Shown in pieces: positions 60,935 to 64,000 of a DNA stretch of 64,000 nt. The stretch's first letter is position 1, and each line of letters opens with the position of its first letter. The stretch comes from Rubrobacteraceae bacterium. Its GTDB lineage: Bacteria; Actinomycetota; Rubrobacteria; Rubrobacterales; Rubrobacteraceae. Both the position numbers and the translations under genes were made by a program. Location: the NCBI GenBank assembly GCA_030448125.1, contig JAUJNO010000008.1, forward strand, positions 102,137 to 166,136, written 5' to 3'. A model generated the notes under the pieces. It was not told the DNA's origin. It searched no databases and saw only the letters and a list, made by a program, of their open reading frames with translations.

Positions 60935-60971
60935 AGAGAGAGGATAACCCCTGGAGCCCTGCCAGACCCGA

Positions 60972-61184
60972 AACCGTTGCCGAAAAGCGTCCTTGTTGTA
61001 ACGCGTTGTCACTTCGGTCACTTACTCTCTCTCGATAAGAGCAGTAGAACCGAGACGAAGGAGACACACCACGAAGAACGTGAATCATACTTTCGGGCCC
61101 ACGTAATCCTTTCGGAGGATCACAAGCCCCGGAGCAGGACGATAGAATTTGTTCAGATTTATTAAGACTGAAAAGAAGGCAGAT
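60972..61184 (+). repeat. conserved leader A upstream of the first duplicated wall protein
   Basis: This 213-bp region shares two collinear blocks with leader B at 62390: AACCGTTGCCGAAAA near the start, and ATCATACT-TCGGG followed by CTTTCGGAGGAT about 112 bp later, with almost the same spacing to the start codon. It overlaps the 5' end of the BtuF-like gene on the other strand. It likely carries the shared promoter and control site. Confidence 0.6.
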
Positions 61185-62275
61185 ATGGCGAAGAGGTTGA
61201 TGGTTCTGGTAGGGATGCTGGCGGTGATGCTCGCGGCGGCCGTCCCGGCTTTCGCCCAGCAACAGGGAGCGGTCACGGCCACCGGTGTGCTTGGTCCGCC
61301 CGACACCAGCGGTCCGGACCCCGAGCCCACGTACCCGTTGACCGACGAAGGAACGGGCACGACCTACGAACTAACGAGCGGCTTCGTGGAGCTCGAGCCC
61401 TACGTGGGCCAGAGGGTCGCCATCGAAGGCGTGCGGATACCCGGCATAAACCCCCGCGCCCTGAACGTCACCGAGATACAGCCGGTAGACGGCCCGCCTC
61501 CCGGCCCGGCGCCGGGCACGTCGGCCACGTTCGATTTCGAGTTGACCGTAAAGGGCGAGCCCCAGCGGGCGCGAGGTTCTTCGGAGTCGTACCCGCCGAG
61601 GGGTGCATATCCGCGCCGCTCGCGGACCCCGACGGCGACGGCGTCTTCACCGGCAGCGTAGACGTTCCCAGGTTCCCGCCAGGGCCGGTGCCGCCGGACG
61701 CGCAGCCGGTGTCGTTGCCGGTGCAGATAGTGCAGGTCGACGGCGGCACGGGACCCTGCAATTCGCCCACGGTGATAAAGGACTTCGGCACCGTCCCGGC
61801 CGACGACGACACTTTCAGGGCCAGGGTCAACTTCAAGAGAGGGCCCGTGAGCCCCGAGGAGCCCACCGACGAGTGCCTGGCGTTGAGCCCCAACCCCGAG
61901 GAGTGCGATGCTTACGCCGGCCCCGGCGGTTCCGGCGGCGGTTCCGACAACAACGCCGGTTCCGGCGGCTCCTCCGGTGGCAGCGGTTCCGGCGGTAGCG
62001 GTGCCGACAGCGGCTCCTCCGACAGTGGCGGCTCAGGTAGCGGTGATTCCGGCGGCAGCTCTGACAGCGGCAGTTCCGGCAGTGGTGGCTCTGGCAGTGG
62101 CGGCTCCGGCAACGATGCCGAGAGCAGCGGGGCCCCCAGCGGTGTGACCAGCGGGATAAGGGGCCTACTTCCCAGCACGGGCGGCGGTATGGCTCTCACG
62201 GTGCTAGTCGCGGGCGTCCTGCTGGTCGCCGGCGGTCTCCTGGTTCGGCGCGCCGCTCGCCAGGACGCTCGTTAA
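61185..62275 (+). CDS. wall-anchored protein with LPSTGG signal, Gly/Ser linker, one frameshift
   Basis: About 363 residues from ATG 61185. Signal peptide to A-F-A-Q, a beta-rich domain (G-T-T-Y-E-L-T-S, Y-V-G-Q-R-V-A-I-E-G, an OB-like pattern) and a second domain with P-L-A-D-P-D-G-D-G-V-F-T-G and V-S-L-P-V-Q-I-V-Q. A C missing from a C run at 61562 explains the break. A 70-residue Gly/Ser/Asp linker (61915-62130) leads to L-P-S-T-G-G, a membrane helix and R-R-A-A-R. It is a paralogue of the protein at 62615, in tandem. A sortase gene follows 1.4 kb downstream. Confidence 0.72.
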
Positions 62276-62297
62276 AAAACGCCAACCTCACCACAGG

Positions 62298-62332
62298 GAG
62301 AGGAACCGGTCCTCGAAGGCCGGCTCCTCTCT
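62298..62332 (+). terminator. hairpin between the duplicated wall-protein genes
   Basis: Twelve paired positions with one A-C mismatch (GAGAGGAACCGG with CCGGCTCCTCTC), 10-nt loop, followed by TTTGC, 22 bp after the stop codon. Confidence 0.6.
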
Positions 62333-62389
62333 TTGCACAGGCGGCCCCTGCCCGATCCCGGCGCCCCGGGCGGGGGTATCGGCCACGCG

Positions 62390-62614
62390 AACCGTTGCCG
62401 AAAAACGTCCTCGGCATAGCAGTGTTTGCGTGTGTCCTTCGGCGTCACCCGGCAAGGCTAGAAGAGTGTGAGCCGGAGGAGAGGTGGCGAGAGAGCGAGG
62501 ATCATACTCTCGGGTCTCGGTAACTACACTTTCGGAGGATGCGGTACCGGGGACAAAGGGTGTAGGGTTTATTAGGATTTGTCAGGTTCGAAGGGAGAGT
62601 AGGAGGCGGCGGTC
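62390..62614 (+). repeat. conserved leader B upstream of the second duplicated wall protein
   Basis: 225-bp counterpart of leader A, with the same blocks in the same order and spacing (see 60972). It shows that the whole transcription unit, not only the coding part, was duplicated. Confidence 0.6.
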
Positions 62615-63496
62615 GTGGCGAAGAGGCTGGTGGTGCTGGCGGGGATGCTGGCGGTGTTGCTCGCCGCGGCGGTTCCTGCTCTCGCCCGGCGGGAGGTCGA
62701 GGCGACGGGTTACCTCTCCCCGGTGTACCCGCGAGACACCTACTCTCACTTGCTGAACGACGAGACGACGGGCGCGACCTACTTCGTCAGGAGCGAGAGC
62801 GTGGACCTCGATTCCTACGACGACGGCCAGAGAGTCTCTGTCAGCGGCACGTTGGTGGCCGACGAGGGGTACCCGGAGCCCATCCTGGAAGTGACCGGGG
62901 TGGAACCGGTGGAGGATCCATCACCGGGCGAGACCGCCACGCTGGCGTTCGAGCTGTCCGTGGAGGGCGAACCCCCGGCGGACGCGACGTTCTTCGCCGC
63001 CGTCCGCGGCGAGGGGCTGAGGTACATACCGCTCGCGGACCCAGACGGCGACGGTACCTACACCGGTAGCACTACCGTATCCAGATTTCCCCCGGGGACG
63101 AGACCGTTGCCGCCGGACGCGGAGCCGGTGTCGTTGCCGGTCCAGATGGTGCAGGGCACCGGGCAAGGTTCCGATGAGAGCGGCTCCCCGCGCCCCGGCG
63201 AACCGACCCGCGTCGTAAGAGACTTCGGTCCCGTGCGGATAGAGGACAAGACGCTCTCGTCCAGCGTCTCCTTTGAAGGGGACCGGGGAGGCAACACGAC
63301 CGCCGATTACTCCGGCGACGGTAGCTCCGGAGGCGGTAGCACGGACGGGGGCGGTTCCGACGACGGTCTCCTCGGCAGCGCCGCCGGCGGCATAAGGGGT
63401 TTGCTTCCCGGCACGGGTGGCGGCGTGGTCCTCGCGCTGATCGGCGCGGGCATCCTGTTGACCGGCGGCCTGCTCATCCGCAGACTCTTCCGGTAG
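62615..63496 (+). CDS. wall-anchored protein with LPGTGG signal, tandem paralogue
   Basis: 293 residues from GTG, with the same first residues (M-A-K-R-L) as the paralogue at 61185. Signal peptide to P-A-L-A, a beta-rich domain (G-A-T-Y-F-V-R-S, D-G-Q-R-V-S-V-S-G), then P-L-A-D-P-D-G-D-G-T-Y-T-G and V-S-L-P-V-Q-M-V-Q. A shorter Gly/Ser/Asp linker leads to L-P-G-T-G-G, a hydrophobic helix and R-R-L-F-R. The frame is intact here, which supports the repaired reading of the paralogue. Ligand or binding role unknown. Confidence 0.8.
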   Translation: MAKRLVVLAGMLAVLLAAAVPALARREVEATGYLSPVYPRDTYSHLLNDETTGATYFVRSESVDLDSYDDGQRVSVSGTLVADEGYPEPILEVTGVEPVEDPSPGETATLAFELSVEGEPPADATFFAAVRGEGLRYIPLADPDGDGTYTGSTTVSRFPPGTRPLPPDAEPVSLPVQMVQGTGQGSDESGSPRPGEPTRVVRDFGPVRIEDKTLSSSVSFEGDRGGNTTADYSGDGSSGGGSTDGGGSDDGLLGSAAGGIRGLLPGTGGGVVLALIGAGILLTGGLLIRRLFR

Positions 63497-63642
63497 AGTC
63501 AGCGGATGCGCCAGGAGAGAAAAGCCATGAGAACCACCCTGGCGAGAAGTCCGCCGGAAGGTACCCGAGCGAAGCACCGCCGGAGTTAGAGGGACCGGGG
63601 TGTGGCGCGTAACGGGTTGGTGAAGCGGAAGAAGGCGAGCTC

Positions 63643-64000
63643 TTGAGAAAGCTGATAAAAGCACTCGGCACAGTGATGGTGTTGGTGGGGTTGGGGCTCG
63701 TTGCCCTGTTCTTAGTCGGCCCCCCGGGCGGCACGGCGGGCAGCGTACCCACTGGGGTCGAGGCGGAGAACACGGAAGCACCCGCAGACGGAACCCTCTA
63801 TCTGACGATCCCCGAGATCGGGCTCGAAGACGTAAAGGTCTACGACTCGCTCTCCGAAGAGAGGCTCGACGAGTCCACCATCCACCTGCCCGAGACCGGG
63901 TTTCCCTGGCAACCGGGCGCGAACACCTACATCGCCGGGCACCGCATGGGCTACTTCGGGACCGGCTCCTTCCTCGTCTTCTTCAGGCTGAACGAGCTGA
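63643..64000 (+). CDS. sortase (class D/E-like), cut by the window end
   Basis: N-terminal 119 residues from TTG. A membrane anchor (A-L-G-T-V-M-V-L-V-G-L-G-L-V-A-L-F-L) is followed by an acidic linker and the start of the sortase barrel: L-Y-L-T-I-P-E-I-G-L-E-D-V-K-V-Y and the catalytic-His loop I-A-G-H-R-M-G-Y-F-G. The catalytic Cys and Arg lie beyond the window. It would cleave the L-P-x-T-G-G signals of the two proteins just upstream, and perhaps those at 2030, 20155 and 46285. Confidence 0.85.
   Translation, partial: MRKLIKALGTVMVLVGLGLVALFLVGPPGGTAGSVPTGVEAENTEAPADGTLYLTIPEIGLEDVKVYDSLSEERLDESTIHLPETGFPWQPGANTYIAGHRMGYFGTGSFLVFFRLNEL

Noticed and set aside
61915..62130. Short tandem repeats that could suggest a CRISPR array or minisatellite
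   Set aside because: They are codon-level Gly/Ser/Asp repeats inside a wall-spanning linker, with no spacer-repeat periodicity.
1..64000. Phage, conjugative element or toxin-antitoxin pair
   Set aside because: No integrase, structural, relaxase or paired small toxin/antitoxin genes were recognised; only one transposase stump is present.

Overview
The window looks like chromosomal DNA of a high-GC, Gram-positive actinomycete, most likely Rubrobacter or a close relative. This is inferred from the gene mix: class III PhaE/PhaC polyhydroxyalkanoate synthase, a 180-kDa-type NAD-glutamate dehydrogenase, several [L/T]PxTGG surface proteins with a sortase, GTG/TTG starts behind strong GGAGG sites, and LuxR and Rrf2 regulators. 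No rRNA, tRNA, CRISPR array or prophage was seen.

Layout. 1-4.1 kb: a broken LuxR regulator, a cupin protein behind two inverted repeats, a frameshifted wall-anchored protein, an O-methyltransferase and a peroxiredoxin stump. 4.6-11.3 kb: fatty-acid and PHA genes (phaE, phaC, acyl-CoA synthetase, 3-hydroxyacyl-CoA dehydrogenase, aminoglycoside-phosphotransferase-fold kinase) and a ComB-like phosphatase. 11.5-20.4 kb: secreted gamma-glutamyltransferase, RTX-repeat remnant, a hydroxypyruvate isomerase/tartronate semialdehyde reductase pair, an orphan tungstate-binding-like lipoprotein next to a transposase stump, and small proteins. 20.4-27.3 kb: MBL hydrolase, BrkB-type membrane protein, glycosyltransferase, and an operon of a LolA-like envelope protein with an ABC-2 exporter. 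27.4-35.3 kb, all on the minus strand: alcohol dehydrogenase, acetyltransferase, enoyl-CoA hydratase, then a ketone-body set (3-hydroxybutyrate dehydrogenase, acetoacetyl-CoA synthetase, MHS transporter), and a thiol isomerase. 35.4-39.7 kb, plus strand: a sulfur module (TauE exporter, sulfatase-like hydrolase, sulfotransferase, APS kinase) in which two promoters share a palindromic operator. 39.8-45.8 kb: amidohydrolase, FetAB-like ABC transporter, chromate resistance genes with ChrB split in two, ChrA, and a cysteine-free Rrf2 regulator. 46-56.5 kb: LPKTG protein, acyl-CoA dehydrogenase, giant glutamate dehydrogenase, a 2.2-kb lower-GC desert and a damaged thiolase. 56.6-64 kb: CoA ligase, a nitroreductase-like gene, a small secreted protein, a BtuF-like protein, and two tandemly duplicated wall-anchored proteins followed by a sortase that runs off the end.

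A striking general property is the number of reading frames broken by single-base indels, often in short G, C or A runs, in genes that otherwise read as intact. At least a dozen genes are affected. The simplest explanation is residual sequencing error, so such genes are described here as probably intact in the organism unless a larger lesion is seen. Larger or different lesions are the 3-hydroxybutyrate dehydrogenase that has lost its catalytic YxxxK segment, in-frame stops in the isomerase and in a membrane protein, and several gene stumps.

Metabolically the window centres on C4/acyl-CoA turnover and carbon storage, on sulfate-ester metabolism, and on the cell wall surface.
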